DNA of 64,000 nucleotides from Arenicellales bacterium (GTDB lineage: Bacteria; Pseudomonadota; Gammaproteobacteria; Arenicellales; JAHEKD01): assembly GCA_028284225.1 (NCBI GenBank), contig JANQSD010000014.1, forward strand, positions 44,029 through 108,028. Reading direction: 5' to 3'. Under the pieces are notes generated by a model that was not told the origin of the DNA, did not search any database, and worked only from the letters and a program-made list of their open reading frames with translations. Below, piece by piece: positions 18,832 to 26,527 of the stretch; position 1 is the first letter of the stretch; the number at the start of each line of letters is the position of its first letter. The translations under genes and the position numbers were made by a program.

Positions 18832-20739
18832 ATGTACTCCGATCCCAGAGTTAAAATCAGAAATTACCTTAACGAAACCCAGGTAATTACTAACCGTTTG
18901 ATTTGGGTTTTATTCTTTATTTTTGCTTTAACGTTTGTGTTGATCGGCCGCGTTGCCTATTTGCAAGTGGCCAGTCATGAGCAATATACAACCTTGTCGC
19001 AAGATAACCAAATCCGTTTATCCACCATCGTTCCGGTGCGCGGTAATATTTATGATCGCAAGGGACGCCTGTTGGCCATGAATCGTCCTGTCTATAACCT
19101 GGAAGTGATACCCGCTGAAGTGGAGGATTTTGAGCAACTGTTCAGTGAGCTTGGGCAGATTGTCAATTTGACAGAGCAACAAATTAACAGATTCAAGAAA
19201 ATCCGTTATCAATATTCACGATTTGAATCGATATTACTTAAAAGCGGCTTAGATGAACAAGAAATGGCCAGATTTGCAGTAAACCAAATCCGCTTTCCCG
19301 GTGTATCAATAAAAGGTAACTTGTCCCGCTACTATATATCGGGTGACTCAACCGCACATGTGATCGGTTATGTTGGGCGCATTAGTGATAACGATTTGAA
19401 AAAGATTGATCGCAATGCTTATCGGGGGATGCATTATATCGGCAAGCTTGGTATTGAAGCGAGTTATGAGTATGAGTTACGCGGCGAATTAGGCTATGAG
19501 TATATCGAGACTAATGCGCATGGTCAGACTATGCGAGTCATTTCACGCACTGCACCCAGGGCCGGTCGAGATCTGCATTTGTCACTGGATTTAGCCTTGC
19601 AAAATGCAGCCATGCGGGCTTTAGGCGATGAAAAAGGGGCGGTTGTTGCACTTGAACCGGCGACCGGTGATGTATTGGCATTTGCCAGTATGCCGACTTA
19701 TGACGCTAATTTATTTGTTAATGGTATTGACCATAAAACCTACGATGAGCTACGTGATAATGAGCTAAGGCCATTGTTGAATCGCGCCTATAACGGTCGT
19801 TATGCACCGGGTTCTACAATTAAAGGTTTAGTCGGATTGGCTCTATTACAGGCCGGAGTTTCTGCGGATAAGCAGGTATTTGATAGAGGCTGGTTTAGTT
19901 TCCCCAATAGCAAACACAAATATCGTTGTTGGAAACGAGGTGGGCATGGTTCTGTGAATTTGTTTAAGGCAATTGAACAATCCTGTGATGTCTATTTTTA
20001 CGAAACCTCTTTGGCACTTGGCATAGATGGCATACATAACTTCCTGACGAAATACGGTCTCGGACGACGAACCGGAATTGATTTAAATGATGAGCCGACA
20101 GCGCTGGTTCCATCAAAAAAATGGAAAAAACAAGTTCGGGGCGGTGACTGGTATAAAGGTGAAACTGTTATTGCTTCAATAGGTCAAGGCTATATGCTGG
20201 CTACACCGTTGCAATTGGCGGTATCCACGGCGACCATTGCTAATCGTGGTGCTTATATCAAACCGCGTCTGGTCAAAGGATACGGCGACCCGGCCAACAG
20301 CGAAAGTTATCAAGGGCGTAGTATTGCCAGGCCAGTTTTGAATCAGCAGCCTAAAGACCAGTTTGACGAAGTTATTGCGGCAATGAAATCTGTTGTGCAT
20401 GGTCAACGCGGCACGGCCCGCACAATCAAAACGGAAAACTATACGATAGCGGGCAAAACCGGCACGGCGCAACTGGTTGGAATTGCTCAGAATAAAAAAT
20501 ATGATGCCGACAAGTTAGATAAAAAGTACCATGACCATGCCTTGTTTGTTGCTTTTGCACCGGTGGAAGATCCACAAATAGCAGTCGCTGTCATTGTTGA
20601 AAATGGCGGTAGTGGCAGCAAAACTGCTGCACCTATTGCGCGTTCAGTGATGGATTTTTATTTTGAAAATCGTGATTTGCCCGGCGATTACGACAACTTT
20701 TATGTGTTTGATTCTTCCTTGTCCGGGGGGCTGAATTGA
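18832..20739 (+). CDS. mrdA: Penicillin-binding protein 2 (peptidoglycan DD-transpeptidase)
   Basis: Elongasome-specific transpeptidase that cross-links lateral wall. It has one N-terminal membrane anchor, a pedestal domain (RGNIYDRKGRLLAMN near residue 65) and a transpeptidase domain with Ser328 in STIK, an SCD box in EQSCDVYFYE, and KTGTAQ. The start chosen has AGGAG at 18821-18825 with a 6-base gap, while the adjoining upstream ATG at 18829 leaves only 3 bases; this gives 635 residues. Its stop overlaps the rodA start. Confidence 0.96.
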   Translation: MYSDPRVKIRNYLNETQVITNRLIWVLFFIFALTFVLIGRVAYLQVASHEQYTTLSQDNQIRLSTIVPVRGNIYDRKGRLLAMNRPVYNLEVIPAEVEDFEQLFSELGQIVNLTEQQINRFKKIRYQYSRFESILLKSGLDEQEMARFAVNQIRFPGVSIKGNLSRYYISGDSTAHVIGYVGRISDNDLKKIDRNAYRGMHYIGKLGIEASYEYELRGELGYEYIETNAHGQTMRVISRTAPRAGRDLHLSLDLALQNAAMRALGDEKGAVVALEPATGDVLAFASMPTYDANLFVNGIDHKTYDELRDNELRPLLNRAYNGRYAPGSTIKGLVGLALLQAGVSADKQVFDRGWFSFPNSKHKYRCWKRGGHGSVNLFKAIEQSCDVYFYETSLALGIDGIHNFLTKYGLGRRTGIDLNDEPTALVPSKKWKKQVRGGDWYKGETVIASIGQGYMLATPLQLAVSTATIANRGAYIKPRLVKGYGDPANSESYQGRSIARPVLNQQPKDQFDEVIAAMKSVVHGQRGTARTIKTENYTIAGKTGTAQLVGIAQNKKYDADKLDKKYHDHALFVAFAPVEDPQIAVAVIVENGGSGSKTAAPIARSVMDFYFENRDLPGDYDNFYVFDSSLSGGLN

Positions 20740-21824
20740 TTCAGATTCGCTATAGCCGAATTTATATCGATTGGCCGTTGTTGTTCGGGCTTATCGTGTT
20801 GATGGGTATAGGTTTGATGGTGATTTACAGCTCCAGCAACCAGAACACTGACATGATTCTTAAACAGTTATTTCGCATTGGCGTTTCACTTTTCGCATTA
20901 CTATTTTTTGCTCAAATTGAGCCTGACAGGCTTTATCGCTGGTCACCCTATATTTTTGCCGCAGGATTGGTTTTGCTGAGTTTGGTGCTGATGATTGGCA
21001 TTACCGGCAAAGGCGCGCAACGATGGCTGGATTTAGGTGTAGTACGAATACAACCCTCTGAAATCATGAAACTTGCGGTGCCCATGATGGTGGCCTGGCT
21101 AATGGTCAGGTTTTCTTTCCCTGCAAACTTTAAGAGTATTACATTGGCCTTGCTGTGTATTTGTATTCCATGCGCTTTAATCATAATGCAACCGGATCTG
21201 GGGACTGCAATATTAATTGCTGTATCCGGCTTAGTCGTTTTGTTTTTGGCAGCAGTTTCGTGGAAACTGATTTTTGCAGGAATTGCAGCCGTTGCAGCGA
21301 TTGCCCCGTTATTGTGGGCGAACTTACATGCTTACCAGCAAAAAAGAATCCTAACCTTGTTTGACCCGTGGTCTGACCCGCTGGGTGCAGGCTACCATAC
21401 TATTCAGTCTATTATTGCAATCGGTTCAGGTGGTGCCTATGGCAAGGGCTGGTTGAATGGTACGCAATCCAGGCTGGATTATATTCCTGAGCAAAGTACC
21501 GACTTTATTTTTTCCGTATTTGCCGAGGAATTTGGGTTGTTCGGCGTCATTATTCTGCTTGCTATCTATGTATTTATTATCCTGCGTTGTTTTCAGATTT
21601 CATTCACAGTGCAGCATACATACTCAAGATTATTAGCCGGCGGCCTGGCCACCACGTTTTTTTGCTATTTATTTGTTAACATTGGCATGGTTTCAGGTAT
21701 CCTTCCTGTTGTGGGTGTGCCGTTGCCTTTAATAAGTTATGGCGGTACCTCAATGGTTACACTGATGGCTGCCTTTGGAGTGATGATGAGTATTTCTACA
21801 CATAAAAAACTAATGCGCTCGTAA
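20736..21824 (+). CDS. rodA: Peptidoglycan glycosyltransferase RodA (SEDS family)
   Basis: Polymerises lipid II into glycan strands together with PBP2. It has 362 residues and about ten helices. SEDS motifs are visible: QPDLGTAILIA, DPWSDPLGAGYHTIQS and STDFIFSVFAEEFG. The likely start is TTG at 20736, inside the mrdA stop (TTGA) and preceded by a G-run that can serve as ribosome site; the next in-frame ATG would remove most of the first helix. mrdA and rodA are thus tightly coupled, matching their 1:1 complex. Confidence 0.95.
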   Translation: MIQIRYSRIYIDWPLLFGLIVLMGIGLMVIYSSSNQNTDMILKQLFRIGVSLFALLFFAQIEPDRLYRWSPYIFAAGLVLLSLVLMIGITGKGAQRWLDLGVVRIQPSEIMKLAVPMMVAWLMVRFSFPANFKSITLALLCICIPCALIIMQPDLGTAILIAVSGLVVLFLAAVSWKLIFAGIAAVAAIAPLLWANLHAYQQKRILTLFDPWSDPLGAGYHTIQSIIAIGSGGAYGKGWLNGTQSRLDYIPEQSTDFIFSVFAEEFGLFGVIILLAIYVFIILRCFQISFTVQHTYSRLLAGGLATTFFCYLFVNIGMVSGILPVVGVPLPLISYGGTSMVTLMAAFGVMMSISTHKKLMRS

Positions 21825-21828
21825 AATA

Positions 21829-22818
21829 ATGGCGATCAAGACGTTTTTTTCTATGTTGATAGTGGTTTTCACTATCAATCCGGTAATAGCGAACGCATTA
21901 GATTTGAATAAACATCCGGAGTTAAATGCTATTGCAGATAATTTAGTGGCAGCAGGCATTTACAATAGGACGGAGCTGCAACGGTTGTTTGCCAATGTTG
22001 AGCTAAAACCAAAAGTAGTAAAGGCATTTAAGCGACCGGCTGAAAAGTTGACCTGGGGCAAATATCGTGGGCTATTTATTACTGATAAAGTGGTTCGTAA
22101 CGGGGCACAGTTTTGGGCTGATCATCGACCTCTATTAGAGCGGGCAGCCAAGGAATACGGGGTTCCGGAAGAGATTATTGTAGCTATTTTGGGGGTGGAA
22201 ACTCGCTTTGGTACTAATAAAGGTAATAATGTCGTACTTAATAGTCTATCGACGTTGTCTCTGCAATTTGAGCGACGTAAAGCATTTTTTCAATCAGAAT
22301 TAGAAAGTTTCTTAAAATTAGCCAAATCTGAGCAACTTGATCCGATCACTACTGTCGGGTCCTATGCAGGGGCGATGGGTATTCCTCAGTTTATTGCTTC
22401 CAGTTATCAGGCCTATGCAGTGGATTTCGATGGGGATGGTAAACGCGATTTGATTAACTCCTATGCAGACGCCATAGGTAGTGTAGCGAATTATTTTAAT
22501 AAGCACGGTTGGCAATCAGCCGATCCGGTCAATGTAAAAGTGGTCGGCGTCAAAGCCAGTCAGTTTGATACTTATAAACAATCAGCTCGGTCGGCTCAAT
22601 TTAACCTTAAAGAACTAAAGCAGGCGGGTATAAATGTTTCCGAGAAATTTTCTGAACAACTCGCTGCTGACTTGATTAAATTAGAGTCAAAACGGGGTAC
22701 GGAGTACCAGGTTGTGTTTGATAATTTTTATGTTATAAAGCGTTACAATCATAGCAACTTGTATGCCATGGCTGTGTCCGAACTCAGTCAGGCCATTAAA
22801 AGGAAATACCGTTCTTAA
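21829..22818 (+). CDS. mltB: Lytic murein transglycosylase B family protein
   Basis: Cleaves the MurNAc-GlcNAc bond of peptidoglycan to form 1,6-anhydro ends. The catalytic glutamate is Glu124 in AILGVETRFG; the family's SYAGAMGIPQFIASS and the calcium-site-like DFDGDGKRDL follow. A signal peptide precedes residue 24, but there is no lipobox cysteine, so unlike E. coli MltB it appears soluble in the periplasm. It lies 4 bases after rodA and 3 bases before rlpA. Confidence 0.93.
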   Translation: MAIKTFFSMLIVVFTINPVIANALDLNKHPELNAIADNLVAAGIYNRTELQRLFANVELKPKVVKAFKRPAEKLTWGKYRGLFITDKVVRNGAQFWADHRPLLERAAKEYGVPEEIIVAILGVETRFGTNKGNNVVLNSLSTLSLQFERRKAFFQSELESFLKLAKSEQLDPITTVGSYAGAMGIPQFIASSYQAYAVDFDGDGKRDLINSYADAIGSVANYFNKHGWQSADPVNVKVVGVKASQFDTYKQSARSAQFNLKELKQAGINVSEKFSEQLAADLIKLESKRGTEYQVVFDNFYVIKRYNHSNLYAMAVSELSQAIKRKYRS

Positions 22819-22821
22819 AAC

Positions 22822-23571
22822 ATGCGCTATTTAATTGTTAGTATTTTCGTTTTAGCGCTATCGGCTTGTTCCTCTGTCCCGCCAGAAAATTCGGATGATC
22901 CTGCCGAAATCAAACCTGAGCCGGTAGTCGCGAAAGCTGAACCACTAAGCAAAACCGGCAATGACCCTTATGTTGTCGCCGGTATTCTTTATACACCTAA
23001 GCACCAGCTGAATAACTTTACAGAGGTGGGTGTAGCTTCGTGGTATGGCAAAAAATTCCACGGCAAGAAAACCTCTAGCGGTGAAATATATAATATGTAC
23101 CTGTATTCAGCCGCGCATAAAACCTTACCCATTCCAAGCTATATCAAAGTGACGAATTTAGCTAACAATAAGTCACTGAATATCAGAGTAAATGATCGAG
23201 GCCCGTTTGTGGGTAATCGTATTTTAGACCTGTCCTATGCAGCTGCAAGGGATTTGGGTTTTGCAGACAAAGGCACAACGCGAGTGCGGATTGAATCGAT
23301 TTCCGTGATTGCTCAGGAAGGATTGGAGGAATTGCCCGAGCAAGGCATTATTTATTTGCAAACCGGTGTTTATTCAGAGCGAAAAAATGCACTACTGGTG
23401 AAGTCTGAGCTTGAATCGCAGGGCTATCAAGTCAAGATAGAACAGCGGGAAGATACGCTATTTAGTGTAAAAGTAGGACCGTTTAAAACAGCCGCTCTGG
23501 CTTATAATGAAAAAATCGGTTTAGAGAAATCCATGCGTTCACCCGTAATGTTGATCACGGAAAGACCATGA
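22822..23571 (+). CDS. rlpA: Septal/endolytic peptidoglycan lipoprotein RlpA
   Basis: Lipoprotein: the lipobox LSAC places the lipidated cysteine at residue 16. A double-psi beta-barrel domain (ASWYGKKFHGKKTSSGE, later NDRGPFVGNRILDLS with the catalytic Asp) spans about residues 70-160. A SPOR domain for binding denuded glycan spans about 175-249. RlpA of Pseudomonas is a lytic transglycosylase acting on glycan lacking stem peptides, and the same is likely here. It overlaps dacA by ATGA. Confidence 0.95.
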   Translation: MRYLIVSIFVLALSACSSVPPENSDDPAEIKPEPVVAKAEPLSKTGNDPYVVAGILYTPKHQLNNFTEVGVASWYGKKFHGKKTSSGEIYNMYLYSAAHKTLPIPSYIKVTNLANNKSLNIRVNDRGPFVGNRILDLSYAAARDLGFADKGTTRVRIESISVIAQEGLEELPEQGIIYLQTGVYSERKNALLVKSELESQGYQVKIEQREDTLFSVKVGPFKTAALAYNEKIGLEKSMRSPVMLITERP

Positions 23572-24740
23572 TTACAACTCGATCTGTGCTTGTAAAAGTA
23601 GCATTGTGGTTTGGTTTGGTATTTACGTTGCAGGCAAATGCTGTTGCACCGGTTCCAGAACTATTAAAAGCACAGGCTTCTGCGCCTAAGCCCGAAGCAG
23701 TTTCCTGGATGTTGGTTGAACAAAGTACAGGTTGGGTATTAGCTGAGAACAATGCTGACAAACGTATACCACCGGCAAGCCTGAGCAAGATTATGACCTC
23801 ATATGTTGTATTTGAGGCGTTGAAAAACGGCACAATAAGCCTTGATGACAAAGTCAGGATCAGCGAAAAAGCCTGGAAAACAGGTGGATCAAGAATGTTT
23901 CTGAAAGTGGATACTATAGCCACTATAGAAGAATTAATTAAAGGGCTAATCGTCCAGTCAGGTAATGATGCAGCAGTTTCGCTGGCAGAATATGTGGCAG
24001 GCGATGTAGTGACGTTTGCTGAAATAATGAATCAAACTGCCGCCAGATTGGGCATGACCAACAGTCATTTTACTAATCCTAATGGTTTGCCTGATCCGGA
24101 TCACTATACCACTGCCAGGGATTTGATGATTTTAACCACGCGTATGATTGAGGATTTCCCTGATTATTATGCCTGGTATAGTGAAAAAGAATATACCTAC
24201 AACGATATCACCCAAAACAATCGCAATCGCTTACTGTGGTTAAACGAAAATGTTGACGGTGTTAAAACCGGACATACACAAGAAGCAGGCTATTGTCTGA
24301 TAGGTTCTGCAGTAGAAGACAATATGCGTTTAACCGCAATTGTTATCGGTGCACAGAGCGATCGAGCCAGAGTCAGGTATGTAGAGTCATTATTACGCTA
24401 TGGCTATAATTACTACGAACATGTACCTGTCTATCAACGTGGTGACAGTGTCACGCAAGTGCCGGTTTATAAAGGTGCTACTGCTACGGCAGCTGCAACA
24501 GTGACTGATGATGTGAATATCTTGGTGCCACGTGGTAAATCTGACCAGCTTACTGCAAAGATAACCACTCAGAAAAATTTAGTTGCTCCCGTTGCGTTGA
24601 ATTCGCAGGTGGGTACATTGGCGGTGTATTTTGCTGATTCACAAATTAAGGAAACTCCCTTAGTTATCATGCAGCAGATTGAGACAGGGTCCATCTGGAT
24701 ACAATTGTTCGATAGTTTGAAATTGTGGTGGCAAGAATAA
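23568..24740 (+). CDS. dacA: D-alanyl-D-alanine carboxypeptidase (PBP5/6 type)
   Basis: Removes the terminal D-Ala from stem pentapeptides in the periplasm. It has a signal peptide to about residue 26, the acyl-enzyme Ser71 in SLSKIMT, the SGN triad in VQSGNDAAV, and KTG in GVKTGHT. A C-terminal beta domain follows, and the last 20 residues (SIWIQLFDSLKLWW) form the amphipathic membrane anchor. It has 390 residues. It overlaps rlpA by 4 bases and precedes ybeD as in E. coli. Confidence 0.96.
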   Translation: MITTRSVLVKVALWFGLVFTLQANAVAPVPELLKAQASAPKPEAVSWMLVEQSTGWVLAENNADKRIPPASLSKIMTSYVVFEALKNGTISLDDKVRISEKAWKTGGSRMFLKVDTIATIEELIKGLIVQSGNDAAVSLAEYVAGDVVTFAEIMNQTAARLGMTNSHFTNPNGLPDPDHYTTARDLMILTTRMIEDFPDYYAWYSEKEYTYNDITQNNRNRLLWLNENVDGVKTGHTQEAGYCLIGSAVEDNMRLTAIVIGAQSDRARVRYVESLLRYGYNYYEHVPVYQRGDSVTQVPVYKGATATAAATVTDDVNILVPRGKSDQLTAKITTQKNLVAPVALNSQVGTLAVYFADSQIKETPLVIMQQIETGSIWIQLFDSLKLWWQE

Positions 24741-24760
24741 CCCCTTCAGTTGGTGCGGAT

Positions 24761-25021
24761 ATGATTGACCGGGTCATTGAATACCCGGCTGAATATGGCA
24801 TCAAAGCGATGGGTTTGGCACACGCTGATTTTGCCAGAATAGTTGAATCGATTTTAAGCCATCATCTTGATCATGATCAGTCTGTAACTTACTCGCACAA
24901 GCAAAGTGGTAAGAAAAAATATATTTCGATTACCTGTACATTTGTAGCCAAGTCCAGGCAGCAATTGGACCAGATTTATACAGAGCTGCGTGCCCACCCT
25001 AAAGTGCTGATGGTTTTATAG
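24761..25021 (+). CDS. ybeD: YbeD / DUF493 family protein
   Basis: Small cytoplasmic ACT-like alpha/beta protein of unknown function, a constant neighbour of dacA and lipB. The chosen ATG gives 86 residues, like E. coli YbeD (87), and begins at the family's leader (MIDRVIEYPAEYGIKAMG). A GTG at 24725 would add 12 residues that overlap dacA. The C-terminal YTELRAHPKVLMVL matches the family. Its stop overlaps the lipB GTG by one base. Confidence 0.88.
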   Translation: MIDRVIEYPAEYGIKAMGLAHADFARIVESILSHHLDHDQSVTYSHKQSGKKKYISITCTFVAKSRQQLDQIYTELRAHPKVLMVL

Positions 25022-25737
25022 TGCTAGAAACAGATCGGCTTATTATAAGGCAGTTTGGTGTGTTGCCATATCAGCCGGTATGGTCGGCAATGAAGCAGTT
25101 TGCAGCCGACAAAACACTAAAACCGGATGAGTTATGGATTTTGCAGCATGAGCCTGTTTACACTAGAGGCATACGTTGCAAAGAGCAGCCATTGCCACAG
25201 GGACAATGTATTCCAGTCGTAGCTGTGGACCGGGGAGGATTAATGACTTATCACGGACCTGGTCAATTAATTGTTTATTGCCTGATTAATCTGCAACGTA
25301 AAAAGTTAAATATCAAACAAATAGTTTATTTGTTAGAACAGGTTGTGATTAATGTGTTGGATCGGTTCTCTATTGAGGCAAATCGTATAGAGGGCGCACC
25401 GGGTATTTATCTGGGAGACAAGAAAATTGCTTCTATTGGCCTGAGAGTGCGTAATCAAACCAGTTATCACGGCTTAAGCATCAATTTTGATATGGATTTA
25501 AAGCCTTTTGACTGGATTAATCCTTGTGGTTTCGAGGCTCTGGAAGTAGTTCAGCTCAAAGACTTAATTACCGGTTTTGACTGGCAGGCCATGCAACTGA
25601 CGGTGATCAATGAATTGATTCAATTATTTGAGTATGAACAAACCAGTTTTATAGATCATGATGACTTTGCTGCCAGTTTGGTTCGCAACAACTCCAGTCT
25701 CTCAAGCGTGCCTACATCGATCCAATCTCCGTCATGA
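25021..25737 (+). CDS. lipB: Octanoyl-[ACP]:protein N-octanoyltransferase
   Basis: Transfers octanoate from ACP to lipoyl-domain lysines, the first step of lipoate assembly; its clients include the three lipoyl domains of the PDH genes at 38-42 kb. Motifs: RGGLMTYHGPGQ, the catalytic Lys135 in GDKKIASIGL and Cys169 in NPCG. It has a GTG start overlapping ybeD by one base. It has 238 residues, and its last 82 bases overlap the convergent murU gene. lipA, usually adjacent, is not in the window. Confidence 0.95.
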   Translation: MLETDRLIIRQFGVLPYQPVWSAMKQFAADKTLKPDELWILQHEPVYTRGIRCKEQPLPQGQCIPVVAVDRGGLMTYHGPGQLIVYCLINLQRKKLNIKQIVYLLEQVVINVLDRFSIEANRIEGAPGIYLGDKKIASIGLRVRNQTSYHGLSINFDMDLKPFDWINPCGFEALEVVQLKDLITGFDWQAMQLTVINELIQLFEYEQTSFIDHDDFAASLVRNNSSLSSVPTSIQSPS

Positions 25738-26348
25738 ATCGAGGCTGAGATTCGCTCAAGTGCGATTTGTTGATGCAATACAGGTGCAAGTTTTTTAAAC
25801 TCAATTTGCTGACCGGCAAATAATCGGCGCCGATATATTCCGATGCCGCTGAAGGTATAGCTTGATCCGCCATTTAGTTCCACTAACCGATTGTTTCTAA
25901 TCGAAAAATCACCATTTGAGTTGTGTTCAGGATTGGCCACCAGCACTAGATGGGCGTTGTCGTTGTCATTATCAGGTAAATGAATAATATTTTCGAAATT
26001 GAAATTACACCAAATGTCGCCATTAACAACTAGCAATTTGTCAGCGCTAATCTTATTAAATGCGTTGATAATGGCCCCGGCAGTTTCCAGCGCGCCATCC
26101 GGTTCGTCCAGATAGACTAATTTAATATCGGCAAATTTTGTGCTGGATAACAAATTATCGAACTGCTCACGTAAGTGAGCACGGTTGATATAAACGGTTT
26201 TGACACCGGAATTCGCCAGGTTGAAAAGGTGATATTCAATCAATCTGTGCTCACCGATCTGAATTAACGGCTTGGGGATTGAATCCGTTATAGGCCGCAG
26301 ACGTTCACCGCGTCCGGCGGCTAAAATAAGAGCAGTATCGCAATTCAT
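25656..26348 (-). CDS. murU: Nucleotidyltransferase, probable MurNAc-1-phosphate uridylyltransferase
   Basis: GT-A fold sugar-1-phosphate nucleotidyltransferase with the signature ILAAGRGERLRPIT and PKPL at its N-terminus and NGDIWC for metal binding. It has 230 residues from the ATG at 26348; an upstream GTG at 26375 adds nine residues. Short size and the position beside lptD match MurU, the enzyme that makes UDP-MurNAc in the Pseudomonas wall-recycling route. Its usual partner kinase gene amgK is not next to it. Other small nucleotidyltransferases remain possible. Confidence 0.75.
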   Translation of the reverse strand: MNCDTALILAAGRGERLRPITDSIPKPLIQIGEHRLIEYHLFNLANSGVKTVYINRAHLREQFDNLLSSTKFADIKLVYLDEPDGALETAGAIINAFNKISADKLLVVNGDIWCNFNFENIIHLPDNDNDNAHLVLVANPEHNSNGDFSIRNNRLVELNGGSSYTFSGIGIYRRRLFAGQQIEFKKLAPVLHQQIALERISASIHDGDWIDVGTLERLELLRTKLAAKSS

Positions 26349-26393
26349 TTGATATTGATTAGAAATTAAATCCACAAAGCTTCATTATAAGCA

Positions 26394-26422
26394 TTGGTAT
26401 ATAGGCCAAAACTCACTATAAT
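26394..26422 (+). promoter_or_regulatory. Sigma-70-like promoter of lptD
   Basis: TTGGTA at 26394-26399 and a perfect TATAAT at 26417-26422 are 17 bases apart, about 100 bases before the lptD start. It is placed correctly for an lptD-surA-ubiK-comM transcript and would include the short upstream ORF at 26468 in the leader. Confidence 0.55.
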
Positions 26423-26467
26423 TCTAACTCAACGAAAAAAGAAGGCAGTTTTTTAAGGAACTTAAGA

Positions 26468-26527
26468 ATGTACTGTAATCTATTCGTTGGCAAAAAATAC
26501 TGTACAAAGGAAATGTTCATTTTATGA
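26468..26527 (+). CDS. Possible 19-residue leader peptide coupled to lptD
   Basis: ATG at 26468 is preceded by AAGGA with an 8-base gap. The 19-codon frame (starting MYCNLFVGKKYC) ends in TGA at 26525-26527, overlapping the lptD ATG as ATGA. The lptD ribosome site lies inside it. A good ribosome site and an exact stop-start overlap make it a candidate translational-coupling uORF; the peptide itself may have no function. Confidence 0.4.
   Translation: MYCNLFVGKKYCTKEMFIL

Noticed and set aside
24725..24760. Extended GTG start for ybeD
   Set aside because: The extra 12 residues overlap dacA and are not part of the YbeD N-terminus, though this start cannot be excluded.
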